Counted from the stretch's first letter, positions 16,414 through 24,551 are shown. The stretch: 64,000 nt of DNA from Terriglobus saanensis SP1PR4 (GCF_000179915.2 NC_014963.1:3286001-3350000); one strand, 5' to 3'. A program made the numbers and translations. The notes: generated from the sequence alone by a model not told the origin.

Positions 16414-18360
16414 CTAGAATTTGCCGACTGGTCCATACACACTGATGCGCGTCGTGCTGCCACTCACAATGTGTGGTGTCACAGTGATCAGAAGTTCGTC
16501 TTTGGCTCCATCGGCATTCCTGTCGGTACTCTGGAAACCGGGGAGATTATCCAAGCCAGGGACACCGTCTAGCGCCTTGGTCTCGTTGGTGCTGACCAAT
16601 GCGGCGAGCATAGTCGTCTCTCCCGGTGGGATGGTCACAACGGACTTTAGTGCGCGATTATTGAGAATCGGTATGTCATCGACCCCAGTTCCCGCCAAGG
16701 ATTCCAGTTTGAAGTCAAGATCCAGTTGCACTTCTCCGCTGCGCAGCACTCGAGGTGTGATTTTGAGCGTGAGGCCGATGTCCTCAAACTGAATTTGCGG
16801 TGTAGACGTGCTGCCACTGCCGCTTGAACCTGTGAGTTGCGCGATGACCGAACTGCTGACACCAGCGGCTGCAAGCTCGTTGGCCACATCGCTGCTCGAA
16901 GCCGACGTGGTAATCGCCGTGAGTATGGGATAACGAGACCCGACCCTGAACGTGACTTCCTGTCGATCGCTTGAACGTAACTGGAGAGCATTCAACATCC
17001 GGGCGTCGGTAGAGTTCAGAAGCATGTTCAGGCTTGTCGAACTCATAGAAATTCCGAGCAGAGGAATACCGTCAAAACTTCCCAACGTTCCAAGGATGCT
17101 TGTGAATGAGCTGCTTCCTGAAACACCTGCCGCAACCAGAAAGGCCACCTCTTGCAGTTCTTGGTCATAGGTGCTGCCAGAGAGAGTAAGAGCTCCGCTC
17201 GAGATCGATTGGCTGAGCAGGCTTTGATTGTCCGAGATGAGTTTTTGTGCGGTGCTGGCGACATCGATGGCGGTAGCGGAGGTCGGAGGTGCAAACCCGA
17301 TATTGCGGGTCGTGGATTTGTCGACTTCGTAGATATTGATATCGAACAGAATATCCGACGTTCTACTGGCAAGCTCTGTGAACAAATCATGGACGCGATG
17401 TACCACGGCTTGCGGCCCACGTATTACAACAGCTCCGCTCTGCGTGTTGACGGCGATCTGAGTCAGGCCGAAGAGTGCTCGCGTCATATTCGCCAAATCC
17501 AGCATCTGCTGCGGCGTCTGACCAGAGAGATAGATGGTCTCTTCCACGAGTGGCGTGAGAGATTCACGCAATTCCTTCGTGTCTGCCGCGATCAGGGCGG
17601 TCGTCGGATCGAGCGGCACAGCCAAGAGATGAGCTGCCTTCTTGAGGACGCGGACTGAATCAATAAAATCCACATCGTCCATGTCAATCCGGAACGGCGT
17701 GTCACTCGCAACCGACGAGTCGAAGACGGCAGCGATGCCGAAGCCGCCATAAAGTTCATGCACGACTTGCCCTAGCTCACCTTGGATATGAAAGCTCTTC
17801 ACCCCGCCAAAAGGAGCAAAGGCAATGGGTCCTTCGAATTCCTCTTCCATGCGTTCCTTGGTACGCGGGGCCGATTGCTGGAATTCTTGCCCGGCGTTGT
17901 ATTGCGTGACCAAAGGATTTTTCGGATCGAGACGTCTTGCCGACATGAGCAACACATCTGCATTAGCGAAATCGCCTCGAAGCCGGGCCCTAAGCGCAGC
18001 TCGGATCAGGCGGTTCACATTGACTTCGCGCGAATAGAGTAATGCGAGGATGTAGGTCCTGTTGCCAGGATCGAGGCGAACGGCTTGTTCGAAATGATGT
18101 TGAGCCTTGTCGAAGTCCCTGCGAGCGAAGCAGCGTGCGCCTTCGAGATAGGCATCATCAGCGTTACGCTCTTGCTTGGGAAGCATTCTGTGCACCGCTA
18201 CTCCAGGCTTCACTTTCGCCTCCGCTGACGTCGGCTGCGCTTGGCTCGGAGCGGCCCCACTGTTCTGGACGGTAGGGCTGTCAACCGTTACGCCCGGGCT
18301 CTGGCATACAGCAGCGAGCGGAACGAGCATAATGAGTCCTGCGGCCAACCTACTGAACAT
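16414..18360 (-). CDS. Secretin-family outer-membrane protein with N-terminal TPR (second of a pair)
   Basis: A member of the GspD/PilQ secretin family. The ATG at 18360 is preferred to one 39 bases upstream because it opens a proper signal peptide (MFSRLAAGLIMLVPLAAVCQ) and follows AGGCGG at good distance; it then overlaps the upstream gene by 11 bases. A short TPR region (ADDAYLEGARCFARRDFDKAQ) follows, then an N0/STN-like segment, an N1-like segment with VVIRGPQAVVHRVHDLF, and the secretin domain (about 330-640) ending in the hallmark LDGVPGLDNLPGF and ELLITVTPHIV. It is more divergent than its neighbour, with a Ser-rich insertion in the pore region. Two adjacent, coupled secretins could form one mixed pore or serve two machines. 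No ATPase or pseudopilin gene is nearby. Confidence 0.85.
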   Translation of the reverse strand: MFSRLAAGLIMLVPLAAVCQSPGVTVDSPTVQNSGAAPSQAQPTSAEAKVKPGVAVHRMLPKQERNADDAYLEGARCFARRDFDKAQHHFEQAVRLDPGNRTYILALLYSREVNVNRLIRAALRARLRGDFANADVLLMSARRLDPKNPLVTQYNAGQEFQQSAPRTKERMEEEFEGPIAFAPFGGVKSFHIQGELGQVVHELYGGFGIAAVFDSSVASDTPFRIDMDDVDFIDSVRVLKKAAHLLAVPLDPTTALIAADTKELRESLTPLVEETIYLSGQTPQQMLDLANMTRALFGLTQIAVNTQSGAVVIRGPQAVVHRVHDLFTELASRTSDILFDINIYEVDKSTTRNIGFAPPTSATAIDVASTAQKLISDNQSLLSQSISSGALTLSGSTYDQELQEVAFLVAAGVSGSSSFTSILGTLGSFDGIPLLGISMSSTSLNMLLNSTDARMLNALQLRSSDRQEVTFRVGSRYPILTAITTSASSSDVANELAAAGVSSSVIAQLTGSSGSGSTSTPQIQFEDIGLTLKITPRVLRSGEVQLDLDFKLESLAGTGVDDIPILNNRALKSVVTIPPGETTMLAALVSTNETKALDGVPGLDNLPGFQSTDRNADGAKDELLITVTPHIVSGSTTRISVYGPVGKF

Positions 18361-20782
18361 GCACCGCCGCCTGGGTACCCACTGCGGATAGGCTGACATG
18401 TTTGCTATCGGTGGCGTTCAGGTTGGTTAAGGTTAAGGTGGAATCTCCGGGGCCGATGGCTTTCATCGTTAGAATCACGACGCTCCCATCACCCGTGACG
18501 CCGCCAGCATTAGGGGGACGCGACACAGAGATGGAGACCGCACCGCTGCCACCGTCACGTTGCATCAGGGCCGCGGGCTGGCCATCTCGGCCTAGTAATT
18601 CCCCGCTATCCACGCGGACAAGCGACAAAACCTTTGGATCGAAATTCAGTTGGAACGGAGCGCTGAACAAGTCCGCTGCATGGGAAGCCATCACGGCGAC
18701 CTGGAAGGTGGATCCCACCGCTTGATTTGCCACCGACGGCACCACATTGAATATAACGGAAGCTGCGGATGGCTTCGAAATGGCAGCGCCTGTATCGCCT
18801 AATGCCGGAGCGACAGGACGTGCTTGAGCGGCAAGCTGACCAATCATCGCGGACGCTGCGTTTGCTGCGGACGTTGGTTGACTGATGACGGTCAGGTCTG
18901 TGGCTCCGTCGCCGCCCAGATCGCGATTGGTGGCAAGCCTACCGTTCGGGCTGCGGCGCCGCAGTTCAATACCTTGGTTTGTGCCGCTATCGATGATCCT
19001 CGTGTTCGCGTCGGTCAATGGAGATTCTCGGACAATGTGCGGGATAAGCAGAAAAACGATCTCGTCACTCGACTGTTTCTTATCCTGACTGCTGAAGAAG
19101 TACTTGAGGAACGGTATCTCTCCGAGTCCGGGTGTTCCGCTTACACTCTTCGTATCGCTCTGCTGCAGAAGCCCCGCGAGGATGGAGGGCTCCCCGTCCT
19201 TAAGCTGAATCACCTGTTGCACCACGCGCTGCGAGATGATCGGTTCTGACACACCACTGATGGTGGTTGTACCGGTCTGCGAGGACACTTCGATCTTCAT
19301 CTTAAGAGAGACCTGGCCATCAAGGTGCACGGTGGGCGTCATGTCTATGTTGACGCCCACATCCACATAGGTGAATTGCGTCGTAGCGGTAGCGGTTGAG
19401 GTAAGTGTTGAGGTGGTCGAACCGGTTGCGACTGGTATCTTGGATCCGATCTTCAACGTCGCTTGTTGGCCATCGCTGGCACGCACGCGTGGGTTTTGCA
19501 GCACGCGCGTATCGGAGTCTGAGAGCAAGGCGTTCACCGAAGCGCTACTCAAGGTAACCGCGAAATTGGTTCCATTTAGGTTTGCAAGAGTATTCAGCGT
19601 CAGGCCAGAGGTTGAACTGGAAGTTGTGGATGAACTAGAGGAACTGGATGAATTTGCATTGCTCGCCTGGGCGCTCAGGCTGAAACTGGTAGGCAACGTA
19701 ATACCAAGATTTCGTTCAAGATCACGACTCACCTCGAGTACAGCCACATCCACCACGACTTCCGGGCGAATGCGGTCGAAGTCATCGATGAGCTTCTCAA
19801 CGAGGACCAGTTCAGCGGGCGTGGCGCGGATAACGATTGCATTCTGTGAAGCTAGAAGAAACACTTTTGTGCTTGGATCCAGGAGGTTTCTGAGTGCGGT
19901 CACCACTTCATTGGCATCATTCTGCTGCGACATATTTGTGAGATAGAAAGTCTCAACTGCGAGACTGTCGTTGTCGGTATGCTTCGCACGGTTGTTTTGA
20001 GCAACGAAGATCGTATTCTCCGTTAGCGGAGACCAGAATGTGCCGGCGAGCTTTCCGACAATCCGGAGAGCATTGGTCAGCGATACATTGGATAGATCAA
20101 CTGAAATTCGCCTTGAGTTGTAGTCGGGGTCGAATATTACGTTGAGGCCCGCGAGCTTGCTAATCCCCTGGTAGATGACCTTGCTGTCTTCAACCATGTG
20201 CATGGTGATCGGATCTGTTGAAATTGGCTTGAGTTCGACTGGGCTATCTAAGGATTCAATGTCACGCCGCACACGCTTCTGATGGAGGGTCTGCGCCTCT
20301 ACCCCGGCGGGTGTCACACCAGCACCTCCACCAGGTTCTGCACTTGTAGTTACATGCGCTATGTTCGGCGCGTTCTGTGATGCACGAAGTTCCTGCGCGG
20401 CCGATTGATTACCCCGGTCAATCTGCAGAGCACGGGCGAACTCCGTCATAGCCCCGCCAGGATCGCCGGATTGCCGCAAAACCCGTCCTCTATCGAGATG
20501 TGCGTTCGAGGCCTGGAAACGCATCCTTTCATAATGGGTCTGATATCGAAGGTCCTTCGGCTTCAGGAGATGCGCTTGACGATAAGCTTCAAACGACGCA
20601 TCAAAGTCTGCACGCAGCTCTGCCTCATGACCGCGCTTGTCCCATTTCGCAGCGGTTTGACCATAAGACAGGGATGGGACAACACATGTAAAGGCTACGA
20701 AGAGCAGAGATAGAAGTACCGTGCTTTTGCCGGAAGTTATGGCGCGTCGAAGAATTAAGGTCAGAATGTGTCGGCCCCCCAA
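18350..20782 (-). CDS. Secretin (GspD-like) with TPR and C-terminal cohesin-like domain
   Basis: An 810-residue outer-membrane secretin. It begins (TTG at 20782) with a signal peptide (VLLSLLFVAFTCVVPSLSYGQ). TPR-like repeats follow (about 45-130), then an STN/N0-like segment (about 190-265), an N1 domain (KVFLLASQNAIVIRATP), and the secretin domain (about 340-600) with VLQNPRVRASDGQQA, FTYVDVGVNIDMTPTV and GTPGLGEIPFLKYFF, the family hallmark. Residues about 675-805 form a cohesin-like beta-sandwich (VGSTFQVAVMASHAADLFSAPFQL, FDPKVLSLVRV), a fusion known in acidobacterial secretins. A Ser-rich insertion occurs near residue 375. The operator-like site 20825-20839 lies 42 bp upstream. It is the first gene of a two-secretin operon. 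Role: gated pore for type II or type IV pilus-like export. Confidence 0.9.
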   Translation of the reverse strand: MGGRHILTLILRRAITSGKSTVLLSLLFVAFTCVVPSLSYGQTAAKWDKRGHEAELRADFDASFEAYRQAHLLKPKDLRYQTHYERMRFQASNAHLDRGRVLRQSGDPGGAMTEFARALQIDRGNQSAAQELRASQNAPNIAHVTTSAEPGGGAGVTPAGVEAQTLHQKRVRRDIESLDSPVELKPISTDPITMHMVEDSKVIYQGISKLAGLNVIFDPDYNSRRISVDLSNVSLTNALRIVGKLAGTFWSPLTENTIFVAQNNRAKHTDNDSLAVETFYLTNMSQQNDANEVVTALRNLLDPSTKVFLLASQNAIVIRATPAELVLVEKLIDDFDRIRPEVVVDVAVLEVSRDLERNLGITLPTSFSLSAQASNANSSSSSSSSTTSSSTSGLTLNTLANLNGTNFAVTLSSASVNALLSDSDTRVLQNPRVRASDGQQATLKIGSKIPVATGSTTSTLTSTATATTQFTYVDVGVNIDMTPTVHLDGQVSLKMKIEVSSQTGTTTISGVSEPIISQRVVQQVIQLKDGEPSILAGLLQQSDTKSVSGTPGLGEIPFLKYFFSSQDKKQSSDEIVFLLIPHIVRESPLTDANTRIIDSGTNQGIELRRRSPNGRLATNRDLGGDGATDLTVISQPTSAANAASAMIGQLAAQARPVAPALGDTGAAISKPSAASVIFNVVPSVANQAVGSTFQVAVMASHAADLFSAPFQLNFDPKVLSLVRVDSGELLGRDGQPAALMQRDGGSGAVSISVSRPPNAGGVTGDGSVVILTMKAIGPGDSTLTLTNLNATDSKHVSLSAVGTQAAVHVQ

Positions 20783-20824
20783 TGCGATAGACGTTCACCG
20801 AACTACTCGGCAACGTTGTGGCGG

Positions 20825-20852
20825 GTAACGAATTGTCATCACGAATCGTTAC
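20825..20852. promoter_or_regulatory. Head-to-head pair of operator-like sites upstream of the secretin operon
   Basis: On the minus strand, ATGAC-N5-GTTAC spans 20839-20825; on the plus strand, ATCAC-N5-GTTAC spans 20838-20852. The two overlap by two bases to give an inverted repeat whose outer arms are GTAACGA and TCGTTAC. The minus-strand 15-mer ATGACAATTCGTTAC is identical to the one at 21347. It lies 42 bp before the secretin TTG start. Binding by the local response regulator is inferred. Confidence 0.55.
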
Positions 20853-21346
20853 ATTCCGGCAAATAGAACATCCCGCTGACCGCTGGAGGCTCGGCCCGAG
20901 CCTTCTGTCCAGGTGATGGCCATCTCCCATAAAAACAAACCCTATCTCACGTCAGCTCATGGTCGTTCGTGATGACCAAACCATTGGTCTCGCCGACTGG
21001 CCGCCTAAGCCTAGGGGACTTTCCACGAGAAGCGGTGGAACGGCTTGGACAGCTATTCCGAACAGCGCGATCACACTGCGGCTGTTTCCACCGTACGTTC
21101 ATCCGCAAACGCCGTTGCGGATACTCGTGCGCGGATGGAGCAAAGGGAAAGGCGCAGGCAGGGGAAACATCGACCCTTCGCGCAGTCGGCGAGCGAGGTC
21201 GGAAGGCAAACAGACGAGAGCTGGAAAAGCTGCGGGATTCCCCCGCTACCTGTCAGAAGGGAGGATCAGAGAGCATTCGGCCAGTGAAACGTGTGGGCGC
21301 ATCGGCGTTTCTGCGGAGAACACTGCCACTTAACGCCTGTGCCACG

Positions 21347-21371
21347 ATGACAATTCGTTACAAACCGTTAC
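21347..21371 (+). promoter_or_regulatory. Three-half-site array upstream of the first CarboxypepD_reg-like gene
   Basis: ATGAC (21347), GTTAC (21357) and GTTAC (21367) are spaced exactly 10 bp. The array ends 80 bp before the ATG at 21452. TAAAGT at 21399 could be a -10, 27 bp after the array. Confidence 0.55.
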
Positions 21372-21451
21372 CACAGCAACAGCCCGGACGCGTTCTCCTA
21401 AAGTTACGTAACCGCAGCTCTTGTAGTAGGAACCGCTGCACAAGGAGCACG

Positions 21452-21955
21452 ATGTTGAGCATGTTTTCGATCTCACGGCCTCGCTCCCGGCTTCTACCCG
21501 CCAGCCTAACCGTCTCGAGCATCTTTCTAATCCTCAGCCGGTGCTCCGCAGCGCAAGGTTCGCCGCTCGAAGCACCGGCACCATTCAAATCTGTTGTGAC
21601 CGTCCGCGGCGGCGGCATTGAGCACAACGCGCCATATCGGGTACCACAGCGCGTCGTGCAAGGATTTGTGCGGGATGCAAATGAGAAAGGAATTGCTCAA
21701 GCAGAGGTCTTCCTTAGAGATGAAAAGACATCGCAGATGGGCCAGATGCTTGCGGACGAGAATGGAAACTACCTCTTCGGTGGGCTACCACTGGAACATG
21801 ATTACCAAGTGTGGGCGAAGGTAAGGGAGATCATCACTCCCAAGCGGCCTGTCAGGTCCTTCATCGGGATGCATGATGTAACGATAAACTTCCACATCCC
21901 GACCAATAGTCATGCGGCGGAAGTGCCAAGAACGACCGAAGCTGCGCGCCGGTAG
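21452..21955 (+). CDS. Small secreted protein with carboxypeptidase-regulatory-like domain
   Basis: A 167-residue exported protein. The ATG at 21452 is chosen because AAGGAG stands four bases before it and it opens a signal sequence (LLPASLTVSSIFLILSRCSAAQG). The mature part is one beta-sandwich of the carboxypeptidase-regulatory type: QGFVRDANEKGIAQAEVFLRD, then DENGNYLFGGLPLEHDYQVWAK. This fold is common as an N-terminal module of TonB receptors and as free small proteins in Acidobacteriota; its partner is usually unknown. It is a clear paralogue of the gene at 22505 (shared FK-VV-R-GG start, YRVP, DYxxWA, RPVRSF/TRSVTTF). A three-half-site array lies upstream. No enzymatic residues are evident. 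Confidence 0.75.
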   Translation: MLSMFSISRPRSRLLPASLTVSSIFLILSRCSAAQGSPLEAPAPFKSVVTVRGGGIEHNAPYRVPQRVVQGFVRDANEKGIAQAEVFLRDEKTSQMGQMLADENGNYLFGGLPLEHDYQVWAKVREIITPKRPVRSFIGMHDVTINFHIPTNSHAAEVPRTTEAARR

Positions 21956-21987
21956 CTCTCGTATCATTCCTGACTCGAGGTAACGTG

Positions 21988-22287
21988 ATGGACATACCGA
22001 AACATCCGCAGGAGCCCCACGCGGCGGAAGAGATGCGCGACTTGGTGCGCAAAATCGCAAGAGCGCTGGTGGATAAATCAGATCAGGTGCGAGTCGAAGT
22101 AACCGCACGTCATGGCGCAATCGTGCTGGAACTCAGTGTCGCTACGACTGATCTGGGCAAGGTGATCGGTAGGCAAGGACAGATGGCACATTCCATTCGC
22201 ACCATACTGGGTGCGGCCTGTATGAAGTGCGGGCCACGCATCACGCTTGACATTGTGAAAGAAGATCCTCACTTGGGCCGCCATTGA
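21988..22287 (+). CDS. khpA: KH-domain RNA-binding protein (KhpA-like)
   Basis: A roughly 100-residue single KH-domain protein. The core motif GKVIGRQGQ carries the GxxG loop that contacts single-stranded RNA; the preceding VEVTARHGAIVLELSV and the following AHSIRTILGAA form the rest of the fold, matching KhpA (YlqC) proteins. The ATG at 21988 is preferred over the GTG just before it, because GAGG stands seven bases upstream. KhpA usually sits between rpsP and rimM; here it lies alone between two paralogous genes for secreted proteins, so this is probably an extra copy. The last residues (MKCGPRITLDIVKEDPH) diverge from the usual end. Cytoplasmic; presumably acts on mRNA or small RNA. Confidence 0.85.
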   Translation: MDIPKHPQEPHAAEEMRDLVRKIARALVDKSDQVRVEVTARHGAIVLELSVATTDLGKVIGRQGQMAHSIRTILGAACMKCGPRITLDIVKEDPHLGRH

Positions 22288-22400
22288 GCTGACCATAGAT
22301 ACCGACGCAGTTTTGTGTCCGGAACGAAAGAGACAGTTCATCACGCAACATTCGGCTCACTCTTCGCACGAAACTAAACTCGTTCTTCTTAGTCCATATC

Positions 22401-22425
22401 GTGACAAGCGGTGACCAATCGTGAC
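22401..22425 (+). promoter_or_regulatory. Three perfect GTGAC repeats upstream of the second CarboxypepD_reg-like gene
   Basis: GTGAC occurs at 22401, 22411 and 22421, exactly 10 bp apart, with CAATC as the last spacer as in the sites at 7306 and 13305. A further GTTAC is at 22437. The array ends 79 bp before the ATG at 22505; TACTGA at 22450 is a possible -10, 24 bp downstream. Confidence 0.6.
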
Positions 22426-22504
22426 GTTCAACTGCTGTTACTTGATCTTTACTGAAGGAGTGGCCAAGGAAAAATCGGGATGCTGCAAGTTCTTAGGAGG
22501 CCAA

Positions 22505-23062
22505 ATGATGTTCTCTTCAGCTTCACGTCGTTGCGAATCTACTCATGCCCTCGCCTTTACAAGTGCGGTGTTGATGTTCTTTCCGGCCGCAATCTCCGCC
22601 GAGGCGCAGACGTCGGGTCCTCCTCCCCCTTTTAAGCCTATAGTGAGCATTCGCTTTGGCGGCGCCTACAACGGCCCTCGGTACGTCCCACATAGAACGA
22701 TCCTTGGCTTAGTGAAGAATGAGGACGGCCAAGTAGTGTCTGACGCAATGGTCTACATGAAAGATATTCAGGCCAAATCGACTCTCGTAGCTTCCGTCGA
22801 CACTAGCGGGACGTTTCGTTTTGGTTCTCTCTCTTTGGATCATGATTATGAGATCTGGGCGGAAGCAGGCGAGCTGAAATCCCCGACCAGATCGGTGACT
22901 ACATTCATGACTCAGAACGAAGTGTCGATGCCATTGCTAATCCGAGCGGAACGCAACCATGGCGAACCGATTCTGAAGCGGCGGCCCACAGCGGCGGATG
23001 CCGCTGCGGGTCAAACACAAGTGGGGCAAGAACCTAAAACTCCAACGGCAGCACGGCAATGA
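22505..23062 (+). CDS. Secreted protein with carboxypeptidase-regulatory-like domain (paralogue of 21452)
   Basis: A 185-residue exported protein. The start is set at ATG 22505 because AGGAGG ends just before it (22495-22500) and a signal peptide follows (ALAFTSAVLMFFPAAISAEAQ). The mature part starts with a short Pro-rich stretch (SGPPPPFKPIVSIRFGG), then the beta-sandwich ILGLVKNEDGQVVSDAMVYMKD ... DTSGTFRFGSLSLDHDYEIWAEAG. It ends in a charged, Ala/Thr-rich tail. It matches the protein at 21452 along its length. The GTGAC triplet array lies upstream. Because the khpA gene lies between the paralogues, they arose by a duplication that did not stay strictly tandem, or khpA was inserted later. 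Function unknown; envelope location expected. Confidence 0.75.
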   Translation: MMFSSASRRCESTHALAFTSAVLMFFPAAISAEAQTSGPPPPFKPIVSIRFGGAYNGPRYVPHRTILGLVKNEDGQVVSDAMVYMKDIQAKSTLVASVDTSGTFRFGSLSLDHDYEIWAEAGELKSPTRSVTTFMTQNEVSMPLLIRAERNHGEPILKRRPTAADAAAGQTQVGQEPKTPTAARQ

Positions 23063-23468
23063 TGCTTGCCCAGACAATGCAGATAACCTCCGCGCAAAAC
23101 CCTTGCCTGCATCTTCTACGGGCGACTGGTCCGTAAGAGCCTAGTGAGATTCCTGAAGCTCCACGGGGACTACGATGGCACAAATGAAGACTCGCGGCAA
23201 TGGGAGATCGCTGTCCTGAACTTTCCACAAGAGGTGATCCCAGTGCTCCCTGGCGGCGGACGGTACGAGACGAGCAACCATGTTCCATATCACGGAGGCA
23301 AAAAACTATTTGCCTTCCAGAATTCCTGAGGATCACCTGAACAAGACAAAGAAACTCTTCCTGCATCGGGGTCGCCTCAATCTACGCGTACCCTCGTCCC
23401 TCGATATACGCTCTCTCCCAGAGCCGAGGAATGAAGTAAGGCCGAAGAAGGTTTTGCGATTCAACATT
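23063..23468. other. 406-bp stretch without a recognisable gene
   Basis: The only long open frame is the upstream extension of the next gene (from 23280), which lacks a signal sequence or plausible composition. I see no operator-like array, strong hairpin or RNA gene in it. Confidence 0.4.
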
Positions 23469-24551
23469 ATGAATTGCGGAACTCTATGCCTCTTTGCTAT
23501 CGGCTGTTTTGTCACCACCTTTTCGGTCGCGGCTCAAGAGCTGAGCTATGCGTCACGCGAACTGCACTTACCAGATGGGCCGGTCCCCCAAAATACGACG
23601 TCTGTATCCATCTCTCAATCTACGACGCAAGGGGAGTCAGCGCTGTCCGGCGGGGTTCTCGACCAGACAGGTGCCGCAGTGGCCGGGATCGATATTCATC
23701 TTGAAGACGCCACTGGCGAGGAACTCCGAAGATCATCAACGGGTACGAATGGAGAGTTCACATTCAGCAATCTCCCGCCTGGCCGCTATCGTGTCACAGT
23801 GCTGCCGCAAAAAGGATTCCAGGGATATGCCTCCGATGCTTTGGAACTCAGCGGGCAGCAGGCGGCCGCGATTCCCACGATCGTCCTGAGTGTTGCATCT
23901 GCCATCACTGAGGTTACCGTACGGCCAACTGAAGAGATCGCTGCGGAACAGATCAAGGCCGAAGAAAAGCAAAGACTGATCGGAATTCTGCCGAATTACT
24001 ACGTGAGCTTTGTCCATGACGCTGCGCCGATGACTGGGGCACAAAAGTACGGGCTAGCACTTCATGAGTTTCTAGATCCGACCCGCTTCGTGGGCACGGC
24101 GATTGTCGCGGGAGTCGAGCAGGCGAACAACTCGTACGCCGGTTACGGGTCGAATGCGGCAGGGTACGGGAAGCGCTACGCGGCGGCTTACGGTGACGGT
24201 CTTTTCCAAAGCATGCTAAGCCATGCAGTGTTCCCTGCCCTGTTTCATCAGGATCCTCGGTATTTCTACCAAGGAACAGGTTCCACAAAATCCCGCGCAC
24301 TGCACGCCATAAGCTTCGCGCTCGTTGTACGCGATGATAGCGGGCGGACGGCCCCAAACTACTCGTATCTACTTGGTGATGTGGGTGCTGGTCTGATATC
24401 AAACCTCTATTATCCTCATGCCGATCGGGGATATGGGCTCGTCTTCACGAACGCACTAATTAGTTTGGGGGGGCGCGCCGCTGGCAGCCTGCTTCACGAA
24501 TTTCTTGATAAGCACATCACAAAGAACGTCCCAAAAAACTCGGCGCCATGA
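23469..24551 (+). CDS. Exported protein with CarboxypepD_reg-like domain and membrane-associated C-terminus, function unknown
   Basis: A 360-residue protein starting at ATG 23469, chosen because it opens a signal peptide (LCLFAIGCFVTTFSVAAQ). Residues about 50-135 are a carboxypeptidase-regulatory-like beta-sandwich (SGGVLDQTGAAVAGIDIHLED, GEFTFSNLPPGRYRVTVLP). The rest (about 155-350) starts with RLIGILPNYYVSFVHDAAPMTGAQK and contains several Gly/Ala-rich amphipathic or hydrophobic segments (VGTAIVAGVEQA, LGDVGAGLISNLYY, ALISLGGRAAGSLLHEFL). This C-terminal pattern recurs in acidobacterial unknowns and could be a membrane-embedded domain. It is the third secreted protein of this fold in the block, but I see no GTKAC array before it. 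No enzyme motif is visible. Confidence 0.72.
   Translation: MNCGTLCLFAIGCFVTTFSVAAQELSYASRELHLPDGPVPQNTTSVSISQSTTQGESALSGGVLDQTGAAVAGIDIHLEDATGEELRRSSTGTNGEFTFSNLPPGRYRVTVLPQKGFQGYASDALELSGQQAAAIPTIVLSVASAITEVTVRPTEEIAAEQIKAEEKQRLIGILPNYYVSFVHDAAPMTGAQKYGLALHEFLDPTRFVGTAIVAGVEQANNSYAGYGSNAAGYGKRYAAAYGDGLFQSMLSHAVFPALFHQDPRYFYQGTGSTKSRALHAISFALVVRDDSGRTAPNYSYLLGDVGAGLISNLYYPHADRGYGLVFTNALISLGGRAAGSLLHEFLDKHITKNVPKNSAP

Larger units (their letters stand above)
20783..21451. other. 669-bp intergenic region with divergent operator-like sites
   Basis: The space between the secretin operon and the next small secreted-protein gene. It contains the head-to-head operator-like sites at 20825-20852, a short hairpin (AGGCTCG-GCC-CGAGCCT, 20887-20903), the three-half-site array at 21347-21371 and the 10-bp palindrome GTTACGTAAC at 21403-21412. 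The stretch 20969-21451 is open in the frame of the downstream gene but its composition (many Arg, Ser, Cys) is not that of a real protein. The GC-rich part 21000-21340 looks as if it could fold into a structured RNA, but I recognise no known riboswitch. Confidence 0.5.

Noticed and set aside
21000-21340. Possible cobalamin riboswitch or RNase P RNA (GGACTTTCC is the complement of the RNase P GGAAAGTCC)
   Set aside because: The fuller consensus of either RNA cannot be found, and an RNase P RNA on the minus strand would run into the secretin gene.
20969-21451. A 328-codon reading frame that would extend the small secreted protein by about 160 residues
   Set aside because: The extension has non-protein-like composition, crosses the operator array at 21347, and the ATG at 21452 has both a ribosome-binding site and a signal peptide.
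23280-23468. Longer N-terminus of the protein at 23469
   Set aside because: The added 63 residues have no signal peptide, while ATG 23469 starts one directly.
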